DNA from: Baffinella frigidus
Lineage: Eukaryota > Cryptophyceae > Cryptomonadales > Baffinellaceae
DNA: 13,314 nt
Direction: 5' to 3'
Assembly: GCA_026770585.1 (NCBI GenBank)
Contig: MU646412.1
Location: 92,879 to 106,192 of the forward strand
Of the stretch, positions 6,336 to 12,361 are shown one piece after another (the first letter of the stretch is position 1; each line of letters starts with the position of its first letter). A program made the translations under genes and the position numbers. Below the pieces are notes generated by a model that did no database searches, was not told the origin of the DNA, and saw only the letters and a program-made list of their open reading frames with translations.

Positions 6336-9300
6336 GTCATCCCTAAACCCTCATCCCTAACCCCTAAACCCTAAACCCTAAACCCTAAACCCTAAACCCT
6401 AAACCTTAAACCCTACACCCTAAACCCTAAACCCTAGCCCTAAACCCTAAACACCGAACCCCACCCCCCAAAACATAAACCCGGAAACCCTTGCCCCTAA
6501 ACCCTAAACCCGAAACCCGAAACCCGAAACCCGAAACCCTAACCCCAAAAACACGAAACCCTAATCCCTAAACCCGAAACCCTGAACCCGAATGCAGGCA
6601 ATTCCGTTCCAAGGCGACCGAACAGCGCATCTCAGATATCGAGGTATCTACGCTAGACTTGAGGGAGGCAATCGCAAAAGTCAACCCCCCTTGCCTTCGA
6701 GTCAACTTATGCCAACTCAGAGTTGGAACTTGCAAGGGACTTGACTTTTGATTGACCACCGTCACGTCTAAAGTGGGTTGACCTTGGTCGGATAGCGAGG
6801 GGGCAGACGGGTGTTTTTAATTCGGGTACGAATTCAAAAATTGGTACGAGTCGTGTCCAACTTGTGGGCGCTAGACTTCCCATTTGGAAGGCTAGCCAGA
6901 AATTGCCCGATCCGTTTGCCCCCTCGCTATCCGAGCCAGGTACCACTCGAGAATGGAAGAGGGACCTATTTACATGTGGGGTTGTAAAACATTGTTCCAG
7001 GATAGGGTATTCCAACCTCGTGACTGTGCTAATTTCGCAGAGTTGCGTGACCAATCAACGAAAGTTACTACACAGATGCCCACTTTTGAAATCACATCGG
7101 TTTTAAATAGGCCCGTCCAGTATTCTCGTGTGGTACGAGGATCTGGCGATACGAGGATTTCATAGGAAAACGGTTCTAATTTGAAACTCCCTGGCAATGA
7201 AATTTACCACACATGAGTTTTACTAGTAATATTAAAGCATTCGTGTAGTAATTTTCATTGAATCCAGTGGGCACAAATTAAAACCGCCTCCCTATGAGAC
7301 TGGAGGGGCAGAGCGTTGTTGATACGAAGATGAGAGAGAGATTCCTGGCCTGCCTTGTCACAGTGTGCGTTCGCTTACTCGGGCGGAGAGCGCGTTCGAG
7401 CGTCCATCAATCAGCGGTCTCGTCCTTGCAACGTCCATCCATCAGATGTCTCATCCTTGTAGCGTCCACCTATCAGCTGTCTCGTCCGTAGAGCGCCCAT
7501 CTATCATTTTTCTCGTCCTTGGAGCGTCCATCTATCAACTGTCTCGCCCGTGCGGCGTCCGTCTATCGGTAGTCGTGTCCTGAAAAGTGGGTGTCGTGTC
7601 CGCGAGCAGACGCGGATCAACGAAATGGAGAACGCGATGCTCACCGCGATGGATGGAGCGTCTATCTATTAGCTGTCGTATCCTCAGCGCGTCCATTTAT
7701 CAGATTTCTCGTCCTTAGAGCGTCCATCTATCAACTGTCTCGTCCGTAGGGCGTCCATCTATCGGTGGTCGTGTCCTGAAAAGTGGGTGTCGTGTCCTGA
7801 AGTTTGGGTCATGAGCAGACGCGGATCAACGAAATGGAGAACGCGATGCTCACCGCGATGGACGAAAAAGACCTCCACGTGTCCGTCTACGAACGAGTCG
7901 CTTACAAGTAATTATTAAACCCCGCCCGTTGACTAAACCGGATCGGTCAACCGTCGTACGGGATCCACCCTGGAGGGGACTTGCGGCCAAATCCCGAATA
8001 ACCCTTTATCGCAAAAGTTGACATGATTTATACCACTAAAATACATATTAGACCTTTTTGTACCAGATCCATTCATCACGGGCACGCCACAATGTGGCAT
8101 GTTCTCCAAGGGGAGTTGACTTAAGAATGCTCAAAATACCATAATGTTCCATCCAGGGTGGGATTCCTCACTAAACCAGTGTTGTGGACACTGTAGATTT
8201 GTGAAGCATGGTAGGGGCGGACGCCCCAATTCCGACATCAACTTAATTACGGCATTCGGTAGCGCCCTACTGTATTGCCTACCGTAGCACCCTGCGGAAT
8301 GCCGGAATGAGGACTCCATCTTTCCCAACACTACACGTCCCAACCTCGTCTGGTCCGACGCTCGCACCAACCCACGACGGGCCCCGCCGGCAGGCTGGGG
8401 GAGAGGGGGAGAGAGAGAGGAGAGAGAGAGGGGTGGCGGGAGAGAGAGAGAGGACAGCACAGCCCCACAGAGGGTGGTTTTCGGGTTTCCCGGGTGTCAC
8501 AGCCATGAAACGATACCTCGCCTGCGCGCTGGAACGTTACCGTCCGCCCGTACTCTCCATCGTGGATGCTGAAGCTGAATCAATCGATCCTGGGGCCCTG
8601 GACCGGAAACCCTAACCCCTAAAGCCTGAAACCTAAAACCTAAAACCTAAACCCTGAACTCCAAAGCCTAAACCCTAACCCCTAGACCCGAAACCCCAAA
8701 CCCCAAACCCCAAACCCCAAACCCCAAACCTCAAACCCCAAACCCCAAACCCCAAACCCCAAACCCCAAACCCTGAACACAGGTTCGAAGCGATGATCCA
8801 CATGATCGAGAAAATCGCCCGGGGAGTCAAGCAGTCAGGTGCGTAAACCCTAAACCCTAAACCCTAAGCCCTAAACCCTAAGCCCTAAACCCTAAACCCT
8901 AATCAACCCCTAAAACTTGAAAAAAATCTAAACTCTGCTCCCTAAATGCTAAACCATAGACACTAAACCTTAACCGCAAGCCCCGGCATGGGGTCAAAAG
9001 CAGTCAGGTGCGCACCAGAAACAACCCCTAAAACCTACACCAGAAACAACCCCTAACACCTACACCAGAAACAACCCCTAACACCTACGTGCGCACCAGA
9101 AACAACCCCTAAAACCTACACCCTAACCCCTAACCCCTCGACTCTAAACTCTAAACCCTAGTCCCTAACTTCCTAACCTCTGAACCCTAGACCCAATGCA
9201 CCTTATCCGCCCCACCCTATCGTCCGCGTACCCCACACAGCAGGCTTCAAAGGGATTTTTGAATCACCCTTAAGCGATCAGACCTACGACCCTACGGTAG

Positions 9301-11385
9301 GCAACCCGTAGGGCCATAGGGGGGTTCCTACGGATAAGGTAACGGAAAGGTGGCCCGATTTGGCCCGGAAATCCCTTCGTAGCCCGCTGTGTGGCTCAAC
9401 CTCAAACCCCACCCCTGGAAAGGTACCGATCGTGCAGCGCGACATGCAGGATGCCCTCTGGATGATCTCCTTACTCCCTCACCCCTAACTCCTAAACTCT
9501 TAATACGAATTCCTATAGGAAATTACTAAGATTCTTATAAGAAATTACTAAGGTTCCTATAGGAACTTCCTATAGTTCCTATAGGAAACTACTAAGGATC
9601 CTATAGGATATTACTAAGATTGCTACAGGATATTACTAATATTCCTGTAGGATATTACTAAGATTCCTATAGGAATTTACTACGATTTTCATTCCCGGCA
9701 GGGGAGTTACCGATCGTGCAGCGCGACAGACACGACGCGCTGCTCTGGATGGTGGCCACAGAGACCCTCGCGGTCAACCCTTCACCCCCAACACCCCAAC
9801 CAACAGATCAGATATAAAATAAATAACAAATTAAATAGCCTGAAATAAGTAATAAATAGTCAACAGATAAATAATAAATAGTAATAATAATAATAATAAT
9901 AAAATGACAATAATAATCATAATAAAATTATTATAACAATAATAATAATAAAATTGCACCTGAAAAAGGCTAGAATATGAGGGTGGTGGAGCACTGGATA
10001 TCGTGCAGCGCGACAGGTATGATGCGCTGCTCTGGATGGTCGCGACAGAAACCCTCGCGGTGAACCCTACACCCCTACACCCTAACCAATAGGCAAACAG
10101 CATAAAATAAAAATAAAAATCTGAAATAATAAGTAAAAATAAAGCAAATAACAAAATAAATAATAAAATAACAGAATAATGGATAAAAAATAATAGATAG
10201 TAAATTATAAACCCTGAAGCCATGATGCCCTCCTATATATGGTCGCGTCAGAAACCCTCGCGGTCAACCCTACACCCCAACCCCTGAAGCCTGAGGCCTG
10301 AAGCCTCCAATTTCATTTGCTGGTTTGGATTTTGAATCAATTTGAAGCCAGACACAATCAAAACGAAACAAAATCTGAACACCGAACACTGAACACTGAA
10401 CCCTCAACCCTGAACCCTAGTCTCCAAACCCCAAACCCCGAACCCCAAACCCCAAACCCCAAGCCCCAAACCCCAAACCCCCAAGAGCCCAAAACCCAAA
10501 CCCTTAACCCCAAACCCCAAACCCCAAACCCTTAACCCCAAACCCCAAACCCCAAACCCCAAACCCTTGACTCCAAACCCCATACCCCAAACCCCATACC
10601 CCAAACCCCATCCCCCATACCCCGAACCCCATACCCCATACCCCAAACCCCAAACCCTAAACCCCATACCCCATACCCCAAACCCTTAACCCTAAATCCA
10701 GGTTGTGCACGCGACGCGGGACGAGGCAGGGCGGCTCCTCGAATCGTTGCGTTCTACTGTGCTCACCGCCCGTGAGTGGCTCCATCACGTCCGCGAAGAG
10801 GTCCGTCTATTCGAACCGTTGCGTTCTCGTGTGTTTACATCCTCGAATCGTTGCGTTCTCGTGTGCTGGCATCCTCGAATCGTTGCGTTCTACTGTGCTC
10901 ACCGCCCGTGAATGGCTCTATCACATTCGCGAAGAGGTCCGTCTATTCAAACCGTTGCGTTCTGGTGTGCCTAAACCCTCGAATCGCTGCGTTCTCGTGT
11001 ACTCGCGTCCTCCCATCGTTGCGCAAAAACAGTATGAGTCATTGTTAAAAACAATTTTATCTAAATGTTTTTTTTAAATATAAATAAAACCCTGGACCCT
11101 ATGCCTTAAGCCCTAAGCCCTACACCAGGTCGAGGCGATTGGGGGCTCGGGAGCGTGGTGCTTCCCACATCCGACGCCTCGGAGCTGCAACCCCTCTTCG
11201 AGGCCCGAAACCCGAATCCCGTCGGCTGTTGCGAGGACTACATCCCGAAACCCGAACCCCGAAATCCCAAATCCGAAACCCCCATACGCCAGGTGGAGGC
11301 GATTGGATTGGGGACGGTGGTGCTCGCGACCGCAGACGCCTCGGAGCTGCAACCCCTCTTCGAGGCCCTCTACCTCCGCTGGCAG
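6279..11385 (+). CDS. unrecognised helical protein, eight-exon chain
   Basis: Exons at 6279-6335, 6598-6679, 7312-7362, 7819-7907, 8783-8838, 9702-9772, 10702-10800 and 11293-11385 join with matching phases at all seven junctions, giving about 199 codons with no stop. The product is rich in Ala, Leu, Glu and Arg with heptad-like spacing (for example ATEQRISDIEVSTLDLREA, YERVAYK joined to FEAMIHMIEKIARG, and DALLWMVATETLA). This suggests an alpha-helical, possibly coiled-coil or repeat-helix protein. No catalytic motif or membrane segment is seen. Start and end are not identified; candidates further on (11498, 11644, 11840) may belong. Several exons have decayed neighbours. Phase compatibility was judged by eye and some exons have more than one open frame, so the chain is a model. 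Function unknown. Confidence 0.55.
6337..6594 (+). repeat. telomere-like array filling an intron
   Basis: CCCTAAA units with a CCCGAAA-rich stretch near 6508-6537. The array runs from just after the donor of the exon at 6279 almost to the acceptor aatgcag of the next exon. Confidence 0.95.
6598..6679 (+). CDS. helical-protein gene, exon 2 seen
   Basis: Acceptor ccgaatgcag. After one base the frame reads QFRSKATEQRISDIEVSTLD then LREAIAK. Donor AAA|gtcaac at 6680; an alternative donor GAG|gtatct at 6644 is also phase 0. The sequence has coiled-coil-like heptads. The downstream donor lies inside the left arm of the hairpin at 6675-6750. Confidence 0.6.
6675..6750. repeat. three-part hairpin at an intron start
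   Basis: CAAAAGTCAA..CCCTTGCC (6675-6695) pairs with GCAAGGGACTTGACTTTTG (6732-6750). A second stem, CCAACTC-A-GAGTTGG (6712-6726), sits at the centre, with GTCAACTTATG between. The donor of the preceding exon (gtcaac) is part of the left arm. Confidence 0.7.
6789..6933. repeat. 22-bp inverted repeat with nested hairpin
   Basis: CGGATAGCGAGGGGGCAGACGG at 6789-6810 is the reverse complement of 6912-6933 with one mismatch. Inside the 101-nt loop, GCTAGACTTCC (6870-6880) and GGAAGGCTAGC (6886-6896) form another stem. It stops seven bases before the TIR element at 6940. Confidence 0.75.
6940..7136 (-). mobile_element. non-autonomous TIR element, copy B
   Basis: It begins GTACCACTCGAGAATGG and ends ..ATTCTCGTGTGGTAC, giving about 35-bp imperfect terminal inverted repeats that extend inward to CCTATTTA. 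Its reverse complement aligns along its length with 80-272 (shared TGTGTAGTAACTTTCG and CCCACATGTAAATAGG). No transposase is present. Flanking bases show no convincing target-site duplication. Confidence 0.75.
7137..7311 (+). other. unique AT-leaning segment, possible third TIR-element relic
   Basis: It contains ACCACACATGAG, GTGTAGTAATTTTC and CCAGTGGGCACAAATT, all resembling pieces of the elements at 80 and 6940, but it is too decayed to bound. It ends at the acceptor ggaggggcag. No gene is seen. Confidence 0.35.
7312..7362 (+). CDS. helical-protein gene, exon 3 candidate
   Basis: Acceptor ctggaggggcag, donor ACA|gtgtgcg. 17 codons, SVVDTKMRERFLACLVT, phase 0 at both ends. It is short and without a homologous copy, so weaker than its neighbours. 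Confidence 0.4.
7390..7800 (+). repeat. ~32-bp minisatellite (GCGTCCATCTATCA..TCTCGTCC)
   Basis: About ten degenerate units of GCGTCCATCTATCA plus 5-7 bases plus CTCGTCC, in two blocks (7395-7570 and 7655-7765). Each block is followed by TCCTGAAAAGTGGGTGTCGTGTCC and then by a copy of the exon at 7819. The whole block-plus-exon segment is therefore duplicated. Confidence 0.85.
7610..7652 (+). pseudogene. truncated copy of the exon at 7819
   Basis: After the same gcgagcag acceptor, 43 bases match the start of the exon at 7819 (ACGCGGATCAACGAAATGG through CACCGCGATGGA). The sequence then falls into minisatellite with no donor. Confidence 0.7.
7819..7907 (+). CDS. helical-protein gene, exon 4 seen
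   Basis: Acceptor tcatgagcag, donor ACAA|gtaattatt. The frame reads TRINEMENAMLTAMDEKD then LHVSVYERVAY plus two bases (phase 2). With the next exon's first base the split codon is Lys, giving ..YERVAYK-FEAM... It is amphipathic, charged and helix-like. The upstream partial copy at 7610 matches exactly over its length. Confidence 0.65.
7908..8211 (+). other. intron segment with AAGTTGAC and GTTGACTTAAG words
   Basis: No gene is seen. GCAAAAGTTGACATG (8011-8025) and GTTGACTTAAG (8115-8125) are about 100 bp apart and resemble words at other intron edges and hairpins. Confidence 0.5.
8212..8318. mobile_element. palindromic MITE-like element, copy B (internally deleted)
   Basis: The left arm and centre align with 289-370 (AATTCCGACATCAAC, the CATTC-GTAGC.CCCTAC centre, TATTGCCTA, GTAGCACCCT). 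The right arm starts GGAATGCCG but then skips about 15-17 bases and resumes near the end (GGAATGAGGACTCC). Confidence 0.65.
8398..8456 (+). repeat. GA-rich microsatellite
   Basis: A purine run of GGGAGAGA and GAGAGAG units with a short GGGTGGCGGG interruption. Confidence 0.9.
8503..8615 (+). CDS. exon or small-gene candidate
   Basis: After acceptor gggtgtcacag the frame opens with ATG (8505): MKRYLACALERYRPPVLSIV then DAEAESIDPGALDRKP and TAA, with good G/C third-position bias. A possible donor is ATC|gtggatg at about 8550; otherwise the frame runs into the telomere-like array. Its phase does not fit between the exons at 7819 and 8783, so it may be an alternative exon or part of another transcript. 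Confidence 0.35.
8616..8780 (+). repeat. telomere-like array (CCCCAAA-rich)
   Basis: CCTAAAA/CCCTAAA units grade into a homogeneous run of about thirteen CCCCAAA units (8695-8772), ending at the acceptor gaacacag of the next exon. Confidence 0.95.
8783..8838 (+). CDS. helical-protein gene, exon 5 seen
   Basis: Acceptor ctgaacacag, donor CAG|gtgcgtaaa. One base completes Lys, then FEAMIHMIEKIARGVKQS and one base (phase 1). It is flanked on both sides by 7-bp arrays, so its 56 bases are the only complex sequence for over 100 bp. That is strong visual evidence of an exon under constraint. Confidence 0.7.
8840..9190 (+). repeat. telomere-like arrays with an exon-tail copy
   Basis: CCCTAAA/CCCTAAG units, then repeated ACACCAGAAACAACCCCTAA units (9013-9120). 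At 8991-9007 GGGTCAAAAGCAGTCAG followed by gtgcgcacc copies the end and donor of the exon at 8783. The next repeats also contain GTGCGCACCAGAAACAACC. Confidence 0.85.
9233..9394. mobile_element. TIR element with 26-bp termini
   Basis: CCACACAGCAGGCTTCAAAG.. (9233-9258) and the reverse complement of 9369-9394 agree at 23 of 26 positions. The interior has CCTACGGTAGG-type palindromic words shared with the element at 4777. A related end occurs at about 12320-12350. Confidence 0.7.
9423..9470 (+). pseudogene. decayed copy of the exon at 9702
   Basis: It reads VPIVQRDMQDALWMIS after acceptor-like ggaaag, one codon shorter than 9702 in the ALLW region, and runs into CTTACTCCCTCACC with no donor. 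Confidence 0.6.
9506..9688. repeat. minisatellite of palindromic units
   Basis: About eight units near 23 bp, each with a TTCCTATAGGAA-type palindrome followed by ATTACTAAG. Variants such as TTCTTATAAGAA and ATCCTATAGGAT keep the dyad by paired changes. It lies between two copies of the same exon. Confidence 0.9.
9702..9772 (+). CDS. helical-protein gene, exon 6 (version a)
   Basis: Acceptor attcccggcag, donor GCG|gtcaac. Two bases complete Gly, then ELPIVQRDRHDALLWMVATE and TLA. Phase 1 to 0. A homologous exon with the same phases lies at 9992 and degraded ones at 9423 and 10220. Confidence 0.65.
9800..9960 (+). repeat. AT-rich ATAA/TAATAA low-complexity tract
   Basis: AAATAA, TAATAA and related units, with one short CACC-containing break. 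A reverse-strand open frame here (Ile/Leu/Tyr-rich) is an artefact of composition. Confidence 0.9.
9992..10059 (+). CDS. helical-protein gene, exon 6 (version b, possible alternative exon)
   Basis: Acceptor gggtggtggag, donor GCG|gtgaac. It reads (x)LDIVQRDRYDALLWMVATE then TLA, in the same phases as 9702-9772 and one codon shorter. It differs by several synonymous changes (GTG/GTC, GCC/GCG, GAG/GAA). The acceptor is less pyrimidine-rich. It could be a mutually exclusive exon or a still-open duplicate. Confidence 0.5.
10085..10210 (+). repeat. second AT-rich low-complexity tract
   Basis: AAATAA/AATAAT units, similar to 9800-9960 and in the same position relative to an exon copy. This indicates that an exon-plus-tract segment was duplicated. 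Confidence 0.85.
10220..10262 (+). pseudogene. 5'-truncated copy of the exon at 9702
   Basis: It reads HDALLYMVASETLA and then gtcaaccc. The first third of the exon is missing and the available acceptor gives the wrong phase, so it is probably non-functional. Confidence 0.6.
10375..10698 (+). repeat. telomere-like array (CCCCAAA/CCCCATA)
   Basis: About 320 bp of 7-bp units, first CCCTGAA, then CCCCAAA, then CCCCATA-rich. It ends at the acceptor taaatccag of the next exon. Open frames on either strand here simply read the repeat (GFGVWGL-type on the minus strand). Confidence 0.95.
10702..10800 (+). CDS. helical-protein gene, exon 7 seen
   Basis: Acceptor ctaaatccag. 33 codons in phase 0: VVHATRDEAGRLLESLRSTV then LTAREWLHHVREE, donor GAG|gtccgtc. 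A better-looking donor, GCCC|gtgagtgg at about 10772, would end it earlier in phase 1, which does not fit the next exon at 11293. The basic/acidic alternation suggests helix. Part of it is repeated downstream. Confidence 0.5.
10734..11030 (+). repeat. minisatellite containing partial exon copies
   Basis: CCTCGAATCGTTGCGTTCT recurs near 10737, 10842, 10874 and 10978. A longer unit through ACTGTGCTCACCGCCCGTGA to GAAGAGGTCCGTCTATTC is present twice (10737-10815 and 10874-10953). The second lacks an acceptor. Confidence 0.8.
11031..11128 (+). other. AT-rich stretch then short telomere-like run
   Basis: TTTTTTTAAATATAAATAAAACCC, followed by CCTTAAGCCCTAAGCCCTACACCAG up to the acceptor of the exon copy at 11129. 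No gene is seen. Confidence 0.6.
11129..11205 (+). pseudogene. frameshifted copy of the exon at 11293
   Basis: Acceptor ctacaccag. It matches 11293-11367 but is two bases longer between GAGGCGATT and GTGGTGCT, so the frame is broken. The end runs into CCCGAAA repeats with no donor. The DASELQPLFEA part is intact. Confidence 0.7.
11206..11290 (+). repeat. CCCGAAA-type array with unique interruptions
   Basis: Short CCCGAAA/CCCGAAT units with CGTCGGCTGTTGCGAGGAC between, separating the decayed and intact exon copies. Confidence 0.7.
11293..11385 (+). CDS. helical-protein gene, exon 8 seen
   Basis: Acceptor catacgccag, donor CAG|gtttgttcg. 31 codons in phase 0: VEAIGLGTVVLATADASELQ then PLFEALYLRWQ. 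G/C third-position bias is very strong. The donor is followed by a pyrimidine-rich intron ending in cttcttttgcag (to 11468). Confidence 0.65.
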
Positions 11386-11410
11386 GTTTGTTCGCGCCTC
11401 TTTGTTCGCT

Positions 11411-11437
11411 GTTTTTTTTCTAAAAAAGAAAAAAAAC
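11411..11437. repeat. T8/A8 hairpin in intron
   Basis: GTTTTTTTTC (11411-11420) and GAAAAAAAAC (11428-11437) form a perfect 10-bp stem with a TAAAAAA loop. It is followed by a T-rich tract leading to a CAG acceptor. Confidence 0.8.
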
Positions 11438-11497
11438 TTTTTTTCCCTTCATATCCCTTCTTTTGCAGCGCTTTTTTTCGCTGCGGCTGATGTTGAG

Positions 11498-11572
11498 TTT
11501 CGCCCAGAAACAGAACACTACACGGTGGACCACGAACGCTTCAACAAAGCAACTTACCTGATGACAATTTAA
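11498..11572 (+). CDS. possible terminal exon
   Basis: FRPETEHYTVDHERFNKATY then LMTI and TAA reads well and is hydrophilic. To join the exon at 11293 in phase 0 it needs the acceptor gatgttgag (to 11497). The more obvious acceptor ttttgcag (11468) gives a mismatched phase for this frame. It could be the C-terminus of the helical protein, or the frame may be cut earlier at ACG|gtggacc (11525). The boundary is unsettled. Confidence 0.35.
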   Translation, partial: FRPETEHYTVDHERFNKATYLMTI

Positions 11573-11643
11573 CGTTGAGGATTTTTCTGATGCAAAGTGG
11601 TCACGTAACACCCCGGAATCCGGGGTCAACGAAACCCTCGCAG

Positions 11644-11715
11644 CCCACCGAGTGGGAAAAGACGTTTCGCCGCGTAATCGAACGGCTTGTGGTTGTGCCT
11701 ACACAAGGGCGCTAC
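11644..11715 (+). CDS. exon candidate, continuation of the helical gene or separate
   Basis: Acceptor aaccctcgcag, donor TAC|gtggggg. 24 codons, PTEWEKTFRRVIERLVVVPT then QGRY, phase 0 at both ends. It is compatible in phase with the exon at 11293 if 11498 is skipped. Another frame over the same bases (ETLAAHRVGKDVSPR) is also open. Confidence 0.35.
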
Positions 11716-11839
11716 GTGGGGGCATTCCAGGGGCGCCCTTTGAGCCATTATGGCGCCCTTGGAGCCGTTTTCTCCCTAAAATGACTTTTGAATCCAATTT
11801 TCTCTTGAAAAATTGACTTTTGAATACCCCCCCCTCCAG

Positions 11840-11909
11840 CCCTGCGTGCCATACACACCAAGGGTGTTTCAGACTTTGAGCGGGCCCTGAACGGAGCAGA
11901 GCGTTTGCG
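11840..11909 (+). CDS. exon candidate whose donor lies in an inverted repeat
   Basis: Acceptor cccccccctccag, donor TTGCG|gtaattg. It reads LRAIHTKGVSDFERALNGAE then RL, phase 1 to 2, with good codon bias and a helix-like sequence. Its last twelve bases and donor belong to the left arm of the inverted repeat at 11898-12072. The phase does not match 11644-11715, so at least one exon between them is missing or one of the two is not used. Confidence 0.5.
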
Positions 11910-12072
11910 GTAATTGTTGTCCATTTTGGACGTGCGGTTTTCCGGTTTTCCGGTTTTTTAAAATGTTGTCAAGGTCTTAAAACATTTTAAATGGACACTT
12001 CTGGTACAAATGAAAACCAGAAAACCGGAAAACCGCACGTCCAAAACGGACAACAATTACCGCAAACGCTCT
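11898..12072. repeat. 60-bp-arm inverted repeat with inner hairpin
   Basis: 11898-11957 and 12013-12072 are reverse complements with two mismatches. The 55-bp loop contains a second stem, TTTAAAATGTT...AACATTTTAAA. The left arm includes an exon end and its donor (GAGCGTTTGCG|gtaatt), so the right arm is an inverted copy of an exon-intron junction. Confidence 0.9.
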
Positions 12073-12109
12073 ACCCGAGCATACCCTGTTGTGCGAGGCG
12101 GCAGTGCCC

Positions 12110-12254
12110 ACACTCTACACCCTACACCCTACACCCTACACCCTACACCCGACACCCTACACCGCAAATCCTACACCCTACACCCTACACCCTACACCCG
12201 ACACCCTACACCGCAAACCCTACACCCTACACCCTACACCCCACACCCTACACC
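12110..12254 (+). repeat. CCCTACA array with 49-bp higher-order unit
   Basis: 7-bp CCCTACA units with two phased variants (CCCGACA and CCGCAAA) recurring at 49 bp (seven units) at about 12148 and 12197. Recent segmental amplification within the array is likely. Confidence 0.9.
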
Positions 12255-12280
12255 GACTTTTTGGTCATCACTCCCGAGTG

Positions 12281-12354
12281 GGCAGGGGCTACGGATTATT
12301 CACTTACGGGTTGTTCACGAATCCCTTGGTAGCCCGGTGTGTGGCTACACCGGG
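12281..12354. mobile_element. relic related to the TIR element at 9233
   Basis: GGGGCTACGGATT (12286) and GAATCCCTTGGTAGCCCGGT (12320) are inverted relatives of each other and of the 9233-9394 termini. The segment ends in the perfect palindrome CCCGGTGT-GTGGCT-ACACCGGG. Confidence 0.5.
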
Positions 12355-12361
12355 CAGGGTT

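Noticed and set aside
9831-10223. 130-residue hydrophobic reverse-strand frame (membrane protein look-alike)
   Set aside because: It reads AT-rich TAATAA/AAATAA tracts, and includes two decayed exon copies in antisense.
10404-10667. Reverse-strand open frame of Gly/Phe/Trp/Val repeats
   Set aside because: It is a direct translation of the 7-bp CCCCAAA array; a repeat not divisible by three stays open in all phases when the unit lacks stops.
8783-10800. Dynein heavy chain assignment for the helical exons
   Set aside because: Helical stretches look loosely similar, but no P-loop, stalk or linker motif is present.
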